From NCBI RefSeq assembly GCF_023006505.1, contig NZ_JALBGV010000009.1, forward strand, positions 62,001-126,000: DNA of 64,000 bases, in the 5' to 3' direction. Under the pieces are notes generated by a model. The model saw only the letters and a program-made list of their open reading frames with translations, did no database searches and had not been told where the DNA came from. The number at the start of each line of letters is the position of its first letter. Within the stretch, counting starts at the first letter, position 1. Source of the DNA: Neorhizobium sp. SHOUNA12A (GTDB lineage: Bacteria; Pseudomonadota; Alphaproteobacteria; Rhizobiales; Rhizobiaceae). The position numbers were made by a program, and so were the translations under genes. Positions 53,407 through 63,266 of the stretch are shown here, piece by piece.

Positions 53407-54542
53407 CAGATGTCTCCCATGCGGAATTCTTTGAGCGCATCGCGGTTGATCTCGATCCCAAGGCCGGGGCCGTTCGGGATCTGAACCACGCCACGCTCGT
53501 GTTCGATCGGGGTTTTGATCACCGCCTGACGGAACGGATTGTGGGTACGGTCGAATTCGAGGATCGGTTCGATCGGATTAACGCGAACCGGGCTCGGGAT
53601 CATCGCCGCCATGAACTGCAATGCGGCGGCGATATGCACAGCGGTGCCCCAGACATGCGGCACGACGCGGATGCCGTGAAGGGCTGCCAGATCAGCGACG
53701 CGCTTGGCTTCGGTAAAGCCGCCAACGCCGGCAAGGTCCGGCTGCAGGATATCGACGGCACGGGTTTCCACGGGCTCGCGCATGCCCCAGCGGCTGTGCC
53801 AGGTCTCGCCGCCGGCAACCGGGATCGGCTGGCGGGCGCGGACTTCGCGGTAGGCGGCAAGCTGTTCCGGCACCACGGGTTCCTCGAACCAGTCGATATT
53901 GAGTTCAGCAGCCGCCTGGCCGAATTTGATCGCCTCGATGGCGTCGTAACCGTGGTTGGCGTCGACCATCAGGCGCATGTCAGGACCGACGGCGTCGCGC
54001 ACGGCACGGATGACGCGCAGATCCTCCTCGACGCCGAAGCCGATCTTGATCTTGCTGGCGTGAAAACCCTGTTGCCAATAGCCGGCGACGTCGGTGGCAT
54101 TGTCTTCCACGCGGTCGACGCCGTCGCGCTTGAAGCTGCCGGTCGCATAGGCTCTGACGCTCTCGCGGAAACGTCCACCGAGCAGGATCGAGACCGGCAC
54201 GCCGAAATGTTTGCCCTTGATATCCCAGAGCGCGATGTCGATGCCGGACAGTGCCGTGACGGCAAGGCCGCGCTGACCCTGATCGCGCAGCGCATTATAG
54301 AGCCGCGCCCAGATCTTTTCGGTTTCGAGCGGATTTTCGCCCATCAGCCAGTTCGCATAGGTCGCGACCACGGCCGCATTCGGCCGGGCCGGGCCTAGGC
54401 ATTCGCCCCAGCCGATCGTGCCGTCATCGCACTCGATCTCGACGAGCACATGGGCGCGGCGATCGAAGCGCATCGAGGCGCTTTCGAAGGCGACGTCGAG
54501 CCTGTGTTCGAGAAGGTGGGTGCGAACCGAAGCGATCTTCAT
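53406..54542 (-). CDS. gci: D-galactarolactone cycloisomerase (enolase superfamily)
   Basis: This 378-aa enzyme opens galactaro-1,4-lactone to 3-deoxy-2-keto-hexarate. It closely follows the Agrobacterium Gci sequence from memory: RTHLLEHRLD, FESASMRFDRRAHVLVEIECDDG, KIKIGFG, VDANHGYD, WFEEPV, AGGETWH and VNPIEPILEFDRTHNPF. Metal ligands are the Asp of VDANHG and two Glu residues. It lies 3 nt after kdgD and is co-translated with gli. Confidence 0.92.
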   Translation of the reverse strand: MKIASVRTHLLEHRLDVAFESASMRFDRRAHVLVEIECDDGTIGWGECLGPARPNAAVVATYANWLMGENPLETEKIWARLYNALRDQGQRGLAVTALSGIDIALWDIKGKHFGVPVSILLGGRFRESVRAYATGSFKRDGVDRVEDNATDVAGYWQQGFHASKIKIGFGVEEDLRVIRAVRDAVGPDMRLMVDANHGYDAIEAIKFGQAAAELNIDWFEEPVVPEQLAAYREVRARQPIPVAGGETWHSRWGMREPVETRAVDILQPDLAGVGGFTEAKRVADLAALHGIRVVPHVWGTAVHIAAALQFMAAMIPSPVRVNPIEPILEFDRTHNPFRQAVIKTPIEHERGVVQIPNGPGLGIEINRDALKEFRMGDI

Positions 54543-54545
54543 GGA

Positions 54546-55526
<981 letters not shown>

Positions 55527-55529
<3 letters not shown>

Positions 55530-56279
55530 TCTTACAGCTTCCCGAAGCTCCCGGAGGAGGGTGCGATAACGCAGCTGCGCACCCCGCAGATGCCGGCGCA
55601 TGGCGTCGCGGGCACGGTCTTCGTCGCCGTCGGAAATCGCCACGACAATGGCATTATGCTCCTCGTCGAGCAGCTTGATATAGGCTGCCTGGTCGGCCTC
55701 CGAATCGTCCGGGCGTAATGCTGCGCGCGGGATCAGGCTGCGGCCGATCATCGTCAGGAATTCTCGGAAACGGGGATTGTTGGTGGCTTCGGCGATCGCC
55801 AGATGCAGCGCGAAATCCGCCTCGCTGGTCGGTTTTGCGGCCTCGAGACAGGCGCGGACCGCATAATGGCGATCGAGAATGACCTCTTCCTGTGCAGGGG
55901 AGCGGCGAAGGGCCGCAAGCCCTGCAGCCTCGACTTCCACCGCGGTTCTGAGCTCCAGGAGCTCGATCATTGAGGATACGCGGGCAAGATCGATATTCGA
56001 GAGGGAGAGCATGACCGGCTGCACGTTGCGCGAAGGCTCCAGCACGAAGACGCCGGCGCCCTGGCGGGCTTCGACCAACCGGTCGGCGCGCAGCGATGCG
56101 ATGGCCTCGCGGACGACGGTGCGGCTGACGCCGTGCGCCTCGGTCAGCTGTGCTTCGCTCGGCAGGCGCGAGCCCGGCGGAAACTGACCCGCTGCAATCG
56201 CCTGGCGCAACGTTTCTCCGAGGCGAGAAACTAGCGTCCTCGATCCCCTGCCGGTATCGAGTCTGGTTTCTACGCTCAT
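55527..56279 (-). CDS. GntR/FadR-family regulator of the uronate operon
   Basis: This is a 250-aa protein. The N-terminal GntR winged helix includes GSRLPSEAQLTEAHGVSRTVVREAIASLRADRLVEARQGAGVFV (split over about residues 34-77). An FCD domain (about 100-235) has the HLAIAEATNNPRF and DEEHNAIVVAISDGD histidine-containing motifs for metal and sugar-acid binding. It is probably a repressor released by a hexarate or uronate intermediate. ATG at 56279 follows GGGAGGAATG. It is flanked by kdgD (same strand) and the divergent udh. Confidence 0.87.
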
Positions 56280-56362
56280 TTCATTCCTCCCTGCTCGGCG
56301 GCGCATCACAATATCGCGTCAACCCACGTGTCAAGCTTAGGCGACCGCGCCAAGCCGGCTCC

Positions 56363-56422
56363 GACTTGTTGACCGAGCTTTCTCAACATGTATGATAAGT
56401 ATTGAAGCTTGTCACGAACAAG
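56363..56422. promoter_or_regulatory. Candidate operators between fadR-type regulator and udh
   Basis: GACTTGTTGAC at 56363-56373 is identical to a stretch of the 55510-55529 palindrome read in reverse. CTTGT-CACGA-ACAAG at 56408-56422 is a related inverted repeat. Both lie in the divergent gap, upstream of the udh TTG start at 56478. Together they suggest the same regulator controls udh and kdgD. Confidence 0.6.
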
Positions 56423-56477
56423 TTGGCCAATGAACTGGATTGCCGCGGCCGACGGGCCGCTTTCGGAGGATGATTTC

Positions 56478-57275
56478 TTGAAAAGACTTTTGATCACCGG
56501 TGCCGCCGGCGGCCTCGGACGCGCCATGCGTAGCCGTCTTGCCGGGTTCGCCGAAACGCTTCGCCTGTCCGATATCGTCGATCTCGGCACTGCCGGCCCA
56601 AATGAGGAGCTGGTCGTCTGCGATCTCGCGGATGCAGATGCGGTCATGAGGCTGGTCGAGGGCTGCGACGGTATCCTGCATCTCGGCGGGGTTTCGGTGG
56701 AGGACAAGTTTTCGAAGATCCTCAATGCCAACCTGCTCGGCCTCTACAATCTCTACGAAGCTGCCCGGGCGCATGGGCAGCCGCGCATCCTGTTCGCCAG
56801 TTCCAACCATGTCGTCGGGTTTTACCGGCAGGACGAGCATATCGACGTCAAGGCTCCGATGAAGCCGGACGGGCTCTACGGCGTTTCGAAATGTTTCGGC
56901 GAGGCTCTGGCGCGCATGTATTTCGAGAAATTCGGCCAGGAGACGGCGCTGGTCAGGATCGGCAGCTGCTTCGAAAAACCGATCAACCACCGGATGCTGT
57001 CCGGCTGGATGTCACATGACGACTTCGTGTCGCTGATCGGCTGCGTCTTCCGGACCCCGATGCTCGGCTGCCCGATCATCTGGGGCATTTCCGACAATGA
57101 CAGCAAGTGGTGGGACAATTCGCATGCGTCCTATCTCGGCTGGAAGCCGAAGGACAATGCAGAACGCTATCGCGCCGAACTGGAAGCCAGCGTTCCGCGC
57201 CCGGCACCGACCTCGGCGCTTGCGGTTTACCAGGGCGGCATGTTCACCCAGGACCCGATCTTCGCCGAGGATTGA
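56478..57275 (+). CDS. udh: Uronate dehydrogenase
   Basis: This 265-aa NAD-dependent SDR/epimerase-fold enzyme oxidises D-galacturonate/D-glucuronate to the aldaro-1,5-lactone. It closely matches Agrobacterium Udh: LLITGAAGGLGRAMRSRL, ILHLGGVSVE, LYNLYEAARAHGQPRI, active-site Tyr134 and Lys138 (YGVSKCF), and FGQETALVRIGSC. I use a TTG start at 56478 because GGAGGAT lies directly upstream and the resulting length equals the known enzyme. The ATG at 56409 would add 23 unrelated residues. Confidence 0.93.
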   Translation: MKRLLITGAAGGLGRAMRSRLAGFAETLRLSDIVDLGTAGPNEELVVCDLADADAVMRLVEGCDGILHLGGVSVEDKFSKILNANLLGLYNLYEAARAHGQPRILFASSNHVVGFYRQDEHIDVKAPMKPDGLYGVSKCFGEALARMYFEKFGQETALVRIGSCFEKPINHRMLSGWMSHDDFVSLIGCVFRTPMLGCPIIWGISDNDSKWWDNSHASYLGWKPKDNAERYRAELEASVPRPAPTSALAVYQGGMFTQDPIFAED

Positions 57276-57375
57276 GCTCGCACGACGGGTTCTTGTTTCT
57301 GCCTTTTAGGCCCACCACATCAGCTTCTTCTACAACCTTCCCTTTTCCGAGAAGGTGTTTTCCGGAGTTCTTGTG

Positions 57376-58347
57376 ATGGGATTTATTGATATCAATCCTC
57401 CCGTCCCCGAAGATAGCGTGCTTCTCGACGCCTATTCGGAGACGGTTGCCGGCGCGGTCGACCGCGTCGGTCCTGCCGTCAGCCGCATCGAGCGGCTGGG
57501 CGGCGTTGCCGGCCAAGGAGGCCACGGGTCGGGCTTTGCGATTTCGCCCGACGGCCTGATCATCACCAACCACCACGTCGTTTCCGACGCCAAGACCGTC
57601 CGTATCCGCAGCGCCAACGGGGCAGTCGGGCAGGGCGCTGTTCTCGGCCGCGATGCCGATACCGATATCGCGCTGGTGCGTGCCGACATGGACGTGCAGG
57701 CCTGGGCACGGCTTGGCGATTCCCAGAAATTGCGGCGCGGCAATATCGCGATCGCGATCGGCAATCCGCTCGGTTTCGACTGGTCGGTGACATCGGGCGT
57801 CGTATCTGCGCTCGGCCGATCGATGCGGTCGTCCACCGGCCGGCTGATCGACGACGTCGTACAGACCGATGCGGCACTCAATCCGGGCAATTCCGGCGGG
57901 CCGCTGGTGTCGGCCTCGGGCGAGGTGGTCGGCGTCAATACGGCGGTCATCCGCGGCGCGCAGGGCATTGCCTTTGCGGTTGCCTCCAACACGGCCAATT
58001 TCGTCGTCTCGGAGATCCTGCGCTTCGGCCACGTGCGGCGCGCCTTCATCGGCATCGTCGTCGATACGACCGCTCTACCGCGCCGCGTCGCGGTGAAGGC
58101 CGGCATGTTGCAGGAGACGACGGTGCGCATTCGCCGCATCGATCCCGGCAGCCCAGCCGATCTGGCGGGCCTGAAGGAGGGCGATTTCATCCTGGCGATC
58201 GACGGCCAGCCCGTCGGCGGCGCGGATGATTTGATCCGCCTTCTCGACGGCACCCGGATCGGCAAGGATACGCCGATCTCGGTCTACGACCTCGACTCGC
58301 GGATCGTTGACCGAGTGCTCGTTCCTGCTGCACGGCCGCAGAGCTGA
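57376..58347 (+). CDS. HtrA/DegP-like S1C serine protease with PDZ domain
   Basis: This is a 323-aa protein with a trypsin-like domain and one PDZ domain (about 225-315, with IDPGSPADLAGLKEGDFILAIDG). The catalytic triad is His67 (TNHHVV), Asp97 (DTDIAL) and Ser173 (GNSGGP). No N-terminal signal peptide or membrane anchor is visible (MGFIDINPPVPEDSVLLD), unlike DegP/DegQ, so it may work in the cytosol or be secreted by another route. ATG at 57376 with GGAG upstream. It lies 100 nt after udh and is not obviously part of that pathway. Confidence 0.85.
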   Translation: MGFIDINPPVPEDSVLLDAYSETVAGAVDRVGPAVSRIERLGGVAGQGGHGSGFAISPDGLIITNHHVVSDAKTVRIRSANGAVGQGAVLGRDADTDIALVRADMDVQAWARLGDSQKLRRGNIAIAIGNPLGFDWSVTSGVVSALGRSMRSSTGRLIDDVVQTDAALNPGNSGGPLVSASGEVVGVNTAVIRGAQGIAFAVASNTANFVVSEILRFGHVRRAFIGIVVDTTALPRRVAVKAGMLQETTVRIRRIDPGSPADLAGLKEGDFILAIDGQPVGGADDLIRLLDGTRIGKDTPISVYDLDSRIVDRVLVPAARPQS

Positions 58348-58384
58348 GCACTGCGTTTCTTCTTAGATTCTCGGCCTCGAGGTC

Positions 58385-59125
58385 CTAGGCCAGGCGGTTG
58401 CGAAGCTTTTCCCGCTCGGTTTCATCGAGGCCGAGCGAAGAGAGATAGGCCTCGACGCCGCCATGGCGATAACGGATATGGTCCAGCGCTTGCCGCATGC
58501 TGCGCGGCTCAGAGGCAAGAACGATGTCCACCAGTTCGGGCGCCGTGCCGCGGCCGAGGGCTCGGTCCCTGAGGCGCGCGATCAGCGGCCCGGAGATGGT
58601 CGCCGTCAGGGCGTAATCCTCGATAATGGTCGTCTCATCGACATCGGCGTTGGCGAGCAGCAATGCCGAGATCACCCCGGTGCGGTCCTTGCCGGCGCTG
58701 CAATGGAAGAGCACGGCTCCTTCAGGCGCCTCGGCGATGGTGTTCAGGACTTCGGCAATCGCCGGCTGGCAGTCGTCGATCGCCTGGCAATAGCGATCGC
58801 CCATGTCGAAGCTCAATACGGCATTCGCCATCATCTCGACCGGTGCAAGCGCCGAAAATACCGGCGTGTTGTGGTAGCGCACCTTGGCATGGCCGGTGAA
58901 GGGATTGGCTTCGGCGGCGATCTCGTGGGCATTGCGCAGATCGATGACGGTGGTCAGTCCGTTGTCCAGCAAGGTGTCGATATCGGCCTCGCTCAACCGG
59001 TGCAATGCGTCGCCGCGCAGGATCGAGCGCCAGCGGGTCAAGCCGCCGTTCGAGGTCTGGTAACCGCCGAGGTCGCGGACATTGTGGGCGCCTTCCAGCG
59101 CGATCAGGCGTTCGTAACTCAGCAT
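58385..59125 (-). CDS. Tyrosine/lipid-phosphatase family protein (Y_phosphatase3-type)
   Basis: This is a 246-aa protein. The P-loop HCSAGKDRTG has nucleophile Cys142 and Arg148, and NVRDLGGYQT is the N-terminal motif of the PTPase family that includes Listeria LipA-like phosphoinositide/tyrosine phosphatases. It has no signal peptide. It follows the ABC permease by one base and ends the operon. The lysine at position 2 of the P-loop (GKDRTG) is typical of enzymes that can also act on phosphoinositides, so a role on a phosphorylated small molecule imported by the transporter is an inference. Confidence 0.82.
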   Translation of the reverse strand: MLSYERLIALEGAHNVRDLGGYQTSNGGLTRWRSILRGDALHRLSEADIDTLLDNGLTTVIDLRNAHEIAAEANPFTGHAKVRYHNTPVFSALAPVEMMANAVLSFDMGDRYCQAIDDCQPAIAEVLNTIAEAPEGAVLFHCSAGKDRTGVISALLLANADVDETTIIEDYALTATISGPLIARLRDRALGRGTAPELVDIVLASEPRSMRQALDHIRYRHGGVEAYLSSLGLDETEREKLRNRLA

Positions 59126-59126
59126 A

Positions 59127-59990
59127 TCAGCGGATTCCGGATTTCATGAAGGATTCGATGACGTGGCGTTGCAGGACCAGGTAGATGATCAGGATCGGCA
59201 GGCTGGCGAGCGCGGCGGCCGCCATCAGCGGCCCCCAGAGATTGCCCTCCTGGGTCATGAACATCTGCAGACCGATCTGGACGACCGAGTTCTCCGGCTT
59301 GCGCGAGAGGAGCAGGGGCCAGAAATACTCGTTCCAGGCGGAGATGAAGGCGATGATCGACAGGGAGGCGATCGGCGCGCCCATGTTCGGTACGACGATC
59401 TGCCAGAGGATCTTCCAGCTTCTTGCGCCGTCGATGCACGCCGCTTCGAGGATCTCGGTCGGGAAGGAGCGCATCGCGTTGTAGAGCAGCAGGATCGCAA
59501 AGGCATGCGCCGCGTTCGGCACGATGAGGCCGGTCAGCGTATCCAGGAGGCCGAGCCGCGAGGCCAGAACGTAGTTGGGGATCATCGTGACCTGGAAGGG
59601 CACCAGCCAGGAGAGCGCGATGAGACCGTGGATGACGCCGGAAAGGCGCATGCGCCAGCGCACCAGCGCATAGGCCGCAAACAGGCCGGTGACCACCTGC
59701 AGAAGGGCCGTCGCTGCGGATACGATCGTGGTGTTGACCAGCATGCCGATCATCGGAATGCGGGTCAGCACGAAGACATAGTTTTCGATCGACGGGTTGG
59801 ACGGCCAGAGCGAGGTGGAGAAGATTTCATTTTCGGGCCGAAGCGAGGTGACGATCATCCAGTAGATCGGAAAGATCGACAGGAAGGACAGGACGACCAT
59901 GACCGCATGCACCGCGAACCGGCGGGCGCTGCCAGCCTTCGGCGCGGCGGTGGCGAGCGAGGCGCTGTCGGGGGAAGCGTCAATTGTCAT
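59127..59990 (-). CDS. ABC sugar-type importer, permease 2 (MalG/UgpE-like)
   Basis: This is a 287-aa permease. The EAA loop region is EILEACIDGARSWKILWQIVVPN (split, about residues 181-203), followed by ISAWNEYFWPLLLS. The start overlaps the first permease by 11 nt (ATG at 59990). The family is CUT1. Only a single base separates it from the phosphatase gene. No ATPase is encoded with it. Confidence 0.87.
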   Translation of the reverse strand: MTIDASPDSASLATAAPKAGSARRFAVHAVMVVLSFLSIFPIYWMIVTSLRPENEIFSTSLWPSNPSIENYVFVLTRIPMIGMLVNTTIVSAATALLQVVTGLFAAYALVRWRMRLSGVIHGLIALSWLVPFQVTMIPNYVLASRLGLLDTLTGLIVPNAAHAFAILLLYNAMRSFPTEILEAACIDGARSWKILWQIVVPNMGAPIASLSIIAFISAWNEYFWPLLLSRKPENSVVQIGLQMFMTQEGNLWGPLMAAAALASLPILIIYLVLQRHVIESFMKSGIR

Positions 59991-60930
59991 AGACCGCGAA
60001 CCTTTTCGTGAGCCACATGCAGCCTGCCGCAATGACCGCAAAACCGGCAAAGGCGATCATGCCGGCCGCCGAGCTCCAGCCGGCCGACATGGTCTGGAAA
60101 CCGTATTCCCAGAGCAGGTAGAAGATGTTGGTGGTCGATTTCAGCGGGCCGCCGTTTGTCAGAACGTTGATATAGGCAAAGCTCCACTGCGCCCCGAACA
60201 GGATCGTCATCATCGATAGAAGCAGGATGGTCGGCGACAGCAGCGGCAGTCTTATATCGCGGATGATCCCCCAGCGGCTGGCGCCGTCGATGCGCGCCGC
60301 CTCGATATAGGAGGAATTGATGCCGGCATTGGCGGCAGAAAACAGCAGGGTGGAAAAGCCGATCAGCTTCCAGCCGGTGATCCAGGTCAGCGTCGCAAGC
60401 GCGTATTTCGGATCGGTCAGAAAGCCGATGCGGCCGAGACCGACCGTCTCCAGCCCGAGCGTGATCAGCCCCTGGTCCTCGTTGAGCAGCCAGCGCCAGA
60501 GGATGGCCGCGACCACGGGTGCGACGATCATCGGCACGAAGATTAGCCCGCGGTAGATCGTCCGGGCGCGGCCTTCGAGGTCCTGGGTCCAGATCGCCAC
60601 GAAGAGCGGAATGATCACCGACATCGGGAAGAGGCCGACAATGTAGAAAAGCGTGTTCCAGAGGGCGGCGCGCATCTCCGGCAGGGCGAACAGTCGCTGG
60701 TAGTTGGTGAGGCCGACATAGCGCTGCGGCGCGGTCGGCAGCATGTTCCATTGGTAGAAGGAGAGCTGGAATGCCTCGACCAGCGGCACATAAGTCCACA
60801 TCATCAGGAGGCAGAGCGCTGGCGCGAGATAGAGCCAGGGCTGTACTGTGAATGTGCCGCGCTGGCGCGCCGTTGCGGGCGCTCGGGCAAGGGTGAGCGG
60901 TCTTGCGAGATCGGCCTGGATATCGGTCAT
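59980..60930 (-). CDS. ABC sugar-type importer, permease 1 (MalF/UgpA-like)
   Basis: This is a 316-aa membrane protein. Its EAA loop lies around SSYIEAARIDGASRWGIIRDIRLPLL (split, about residues 207-232). The true start is the ATG at 60930 with GGGGAAAATTCC upstream. Further upstream codons are in the intergenic hairpin and have no similarity. It pairs with the 59127 permease. Confidence 0.88.
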   Translation of the reverse strand: MTDIQADLARPLTLARAPATARQRGTFTVQPWLYLAPALCLLMMWTYVPLVEAFQLSFYQWNMLPTAPQRYVGLTNYQRLFALPEMRAALWNTLFYIVGLFPMSVIIPLFVAIWTQDLEGRARTIYRGLIFVPMIVAPVVAAILWRWLLNEDQGLITLGLETVGLGRIGFLTDPKYALATLTWITGWKLIGFSTLLFSAANAGINSSYIEAARIDGASRWGIIRDIRLPLLSPTILLLSMMTILFGAQWSFAYINVLTNGGPLKSTTNIFYLLWEYGFQTMSAGWSSAAGMIAFAGFAVIAAGCMWLTKRFAVYDN

Positions 60931-60964
60931 GGAATTTTCCCCGAAAGGATCCCTAGGGGACAAC

Positions 60965-60998
60965 GATGCCGGACGGAAAGCGAGACCCGCCCGGCATC
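60965..60998 (-). other. Intergenic hairpin after binding-protein gene
   Basis: GATGCCGG (60965-60972) and CCGGCATC (60991-60998) form a stem between the binding protein and the permease genes. No T-run follows on the minus strand, so it is not a typical terminator. It may protect the 3' end of a processed binding-protein mRNA. Confidence 0.4.
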
Positions 60999-61010
60999 TC
61001 CTCGTAACGG

Positions 61011-62306
61011 TTACGGCATCAGGTCCTGGCCCTGATCCTGGGCGGCTTTCAGCGTGGCGATCGGATCGCCCTTGCCGAAGACGGCTTCGCGCACCGAGTC
61101 CATCATCATCTTCTCGACTTGGCGGTAGTTCGGGCCGGGGAAGGCGACGTTGGCGGTGAGGCGGTTCAGTTGTTCCAGGTTGGCGCGGAACATCGGGTTT
61201 TCCTTGACCCACGGGCCGAGGTAGTTCGGATCGTCGACTATATCGAGACGCAGCGGCAGGTAGCCGATCTTGCTGGTGATGATCGTGTAGGCTTCCTTGC
61301 TCGTCAGGTATTTGAGAAGCTCATAGGCCGCACGCTGCTTGGCCGGATCCTTGCTGAAGACGAACAGGGCGCTGCCGGAATTGGTCGGAGCGGTCGGCTT
61401 TTCGCCGAAGGACGGCATAGAGGCGATACGTAGGTCGAACTTGCCCTGGGCGGCCTTCTTGTAGGAGCCAAGCACCGCAGTCGTATAGACGAACATGCCG
61501 AGATTGCCGGCCGCAAACGTGTCGGAGCCGCTGGCCGGATCGATCCTGGCATGGGCGCCGCTATCGACCATGTCGCGCAGCATCTTGACCGCTTCGGCGG
61601 CATTCTTGTCGGCGAATGTCAGCTTGTTGCCGTCGCGCACCCTGCCGCCGTTCGACATGACGATCGCCTGGTAGACGAAGGTGCCGTCGCTGGGGCCGTA
61701 GGCGCCTGGGAAGAAGCCGTTCTTGCCGGTCTTTTCCTTGATCGCCTTGCCGGCGATGTTGACGTCCGCCCAGGTCTTCGGCGGGTTGTTCGGGTCGAGG
61801 CCGGCCTGCTTGAAGAGGTCGCCGTTGTAATAGAGGACAGGCGTCGAGAAGGTGTAGGCGAGACCGTAGGTCTTGCCGTCGACCTTGCCGAGTTCGAGAC
61901 CCTTGGGGATCATGCCGGCGAGATGGTCTTTCAGTTCCGCCGGGCTCACCATGTCCTCGAGCGCATTGCCGCCGAGGTCGGATGCGATGAAGATCAGGTC
62001 GCGGAAGGTGAGCTGGGCGACGTCCGGCTGTTTGCCGGCGACGATATCGGCCTGGACGCGGTTGATGATCTCGTTCGACGGTACGGCCACCGTCTCGACC
62101 TTCACATTCGGGAATTTCTTCTCGAAGCCGGCAATCAGTTCCTTGGTGGCCTCTGAGCCGATGCCGGCGGAGGCGAGGTTGTAGTTGTAGAAGCTGATCG
62201 TGACCGGCTTGTCGACGTTTGCCGGCATTTCGGCAAACGCACCGACCGGCAGAATGGAGGCGGCGGTAAGCGTCGCCATCAGCTTGAACGTGGTTCTGCG
62301 CAGCAT
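61011..62306 (-). CDS. ABC importer, periplasmic binding protein (family 1)
   Basis: This is a 431-aa family 1 solute-binding protein. The signal peptide ends near GAFAE and the mature start PVTISFYNYNLASAG is similar to UgpB-like proteins. IPKGLELGKVDGKTYGLAYTFSTPVLYYNGDLF is the conserved central segment. It lies between a metallophosphoesterase and two permeases, which suggests a glycerophosphodiester or other phosphorylated ligand, though no phosphate-specific motif was identified. Confidence 0.85.
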   Translation of the reverse strand: MLRRTTFKLMATLTAASILPVGAFAEMPANVDKPVTISFYNYNLASAGIGSEATKELIAGFEKKFPNVKVETVAVPSNEIINRVQADIVAGKQPDVAQLTFRDLIFIASDLGGNALEDMVSPAELKDHLAGMIPKGLELGKVDGKTYGLAYTFSTPVLYYNGDLFKQAGLDPNNPPKTWADVNIAGKAIKEKTGKNGFFPGAYGPSDGTFVYQAIVMSNGGRVRDGNKLTFADKNAAEAVKMLRDMVDSGAHARIDPASGSDTFAAGNLGMFVYTTAVLGSYKKAAQGKFDLRIASMPSFGEKPTAPTNSGSALFVFSKDPAKQRAAYELLKYLTSKEAYTIITSKIGYLPLRLDIVDDPNYLGPWVKENPMFRANLEQLNRLTANVAFPGPNYRQVEKMMMDSVREAVFGKGDPIATLKAAQDQGQDLMP

Positions 62307-62328
62307 TTTGCGTGTCTCCGGGTAAGGG

Positions 62329-63171
62329 TTATTCAGCGGCGACGGGCATTGCCCGAGCCATCAGAAGTTCCAGCGGATAGGTGTTGAGTTCGGCGCGGTC
62401 GGACGGCAACGGCACGAAGGCCATGGTGAGGCCGGACGGGCGGATGGTGCCGATGCCGAAGGAGGCGCCGCGCACCATGCGCAGGATGTCCGTGCGCAGG
62501 ATGTCGGTGGCGGCGTGCTGGCCGGTGCCGACCACCACCGGGATGCCATGCCAGACCGAGACGCGGTCGTGATGGATATGGCCGCTGAGAATGCCGATGA
62601 TGTTGCGGCCTTTCAACAGTTCGCGGAAACGTTCCGATTGCGGGAAGTGGATCGTCCGCCAATGGGCGGCGTCGGCTTCCTCGCCGAGCGCCGGCGGGTG
62701 GTGGACGACGATCAGCTTCGGCAGGTCTGAATGGCTGTCGAGCGTCGAGGCGAGCCAGTCGAACTGTTCCGGATCGATCGTGCCGCCGATCAGGCCCGGC
62801 GTCGTCGAGTCGATGGTGATGATGTGGATGCCGTCGATGATCGTATCGTGGTCGTAGGGCGCATCCGGATCGTCGGCCTCGATGCCCATGCCCTCGTAGA
62901 AGCCGGGACGGGTGTCGTGATTGCCGAGCGCATAGATGACCGGCACGTCGATCTTGGCGTCAATAATCTCCTTCAGCCGGCGAAAACTGTCCGCATCGCC
63001 GCGGTTGGTGAGGTCGCCGCTGGCGATCACGAATTGCGGCTTCGGCGTCACGGTCGCGACCAGATCGAGCACCTGATGCAGCGTCTCGGTCGTGTCGCTG
63101 TGCAGATGGCTGTCGTCGGCGGTGCCGATATGCAGGTCGGTCAGATGGATGAATGTCGTTTCGCGTCGCAC
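62329..63171 (-). CDS. Metallophosphoesterase, GpdQ/CpdA-type
   Basis: This is a 280-aa calcineurin-like phosphodiesterase. The two-metal motifs are Asp12-x-His14 (HLTDLHIG), SGDLTNRGD, ALGNHDTR, VVHHPP and SGHIHHD. Members cleave glycerophosphodiesters (GpdQ) or cyclic AMP (CpdA). It has no signal peptide. A GTG start at 63171 is preceded by GGAGGCATCCG. It opens the operon that continues with the ABC binding protein 22 nt later, so it probably acts on the imported compound. Confidence 0.85.
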   Translation of the reverse strand: MRRETTFIHLTDLHIGTADDSHLHSDTTETLHQVLDLVATVTPKPQFVIASGDLTNRGDADSFRRLKEIIDAKIDVPVIYALGNHDTRPGFYEGMGIEADDPDAPYDHDTIIDGIHIITIDSTTPGLIGGTIDPEQFDWLASTLDSHSDLPKLIVVHHPPALGEEADAAHWRTIHFPQSERFRELLKGRNIIGILSGHIHHDRVSVWHGIPVVVGTGQHAATDILRTDILRMVRGASFGIGTIRPSGLTMAFVPLPSDRAELNTYPLELLMARAMPVAAE

Positions 63172-63242
63172 CGGATGCCTCCATGGATGACGGTTTCGTC
63201 AGGAGGACCGTTAGAAGGGGTTTGTTTCGGGGTAGTGACGGA

Positions 63243-63261
63243 TTTCGAATGCCGTTCGAAA
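63243..63261. promoter_or_regulatory. Candidate TetR operator before the phosphoesterase operon
   Basis: TTTCGAATGCCGTTCGAAA is a perfect 7+5+7 palindrome in the 95-nt gap between the TetR gene stop and the metallophosphoesterase GTG. The size suits a TetR dimer. It is the only strong palindrome in the gap. Confidence 0.6.
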
Positions 63262-63266
63262 CCCGG

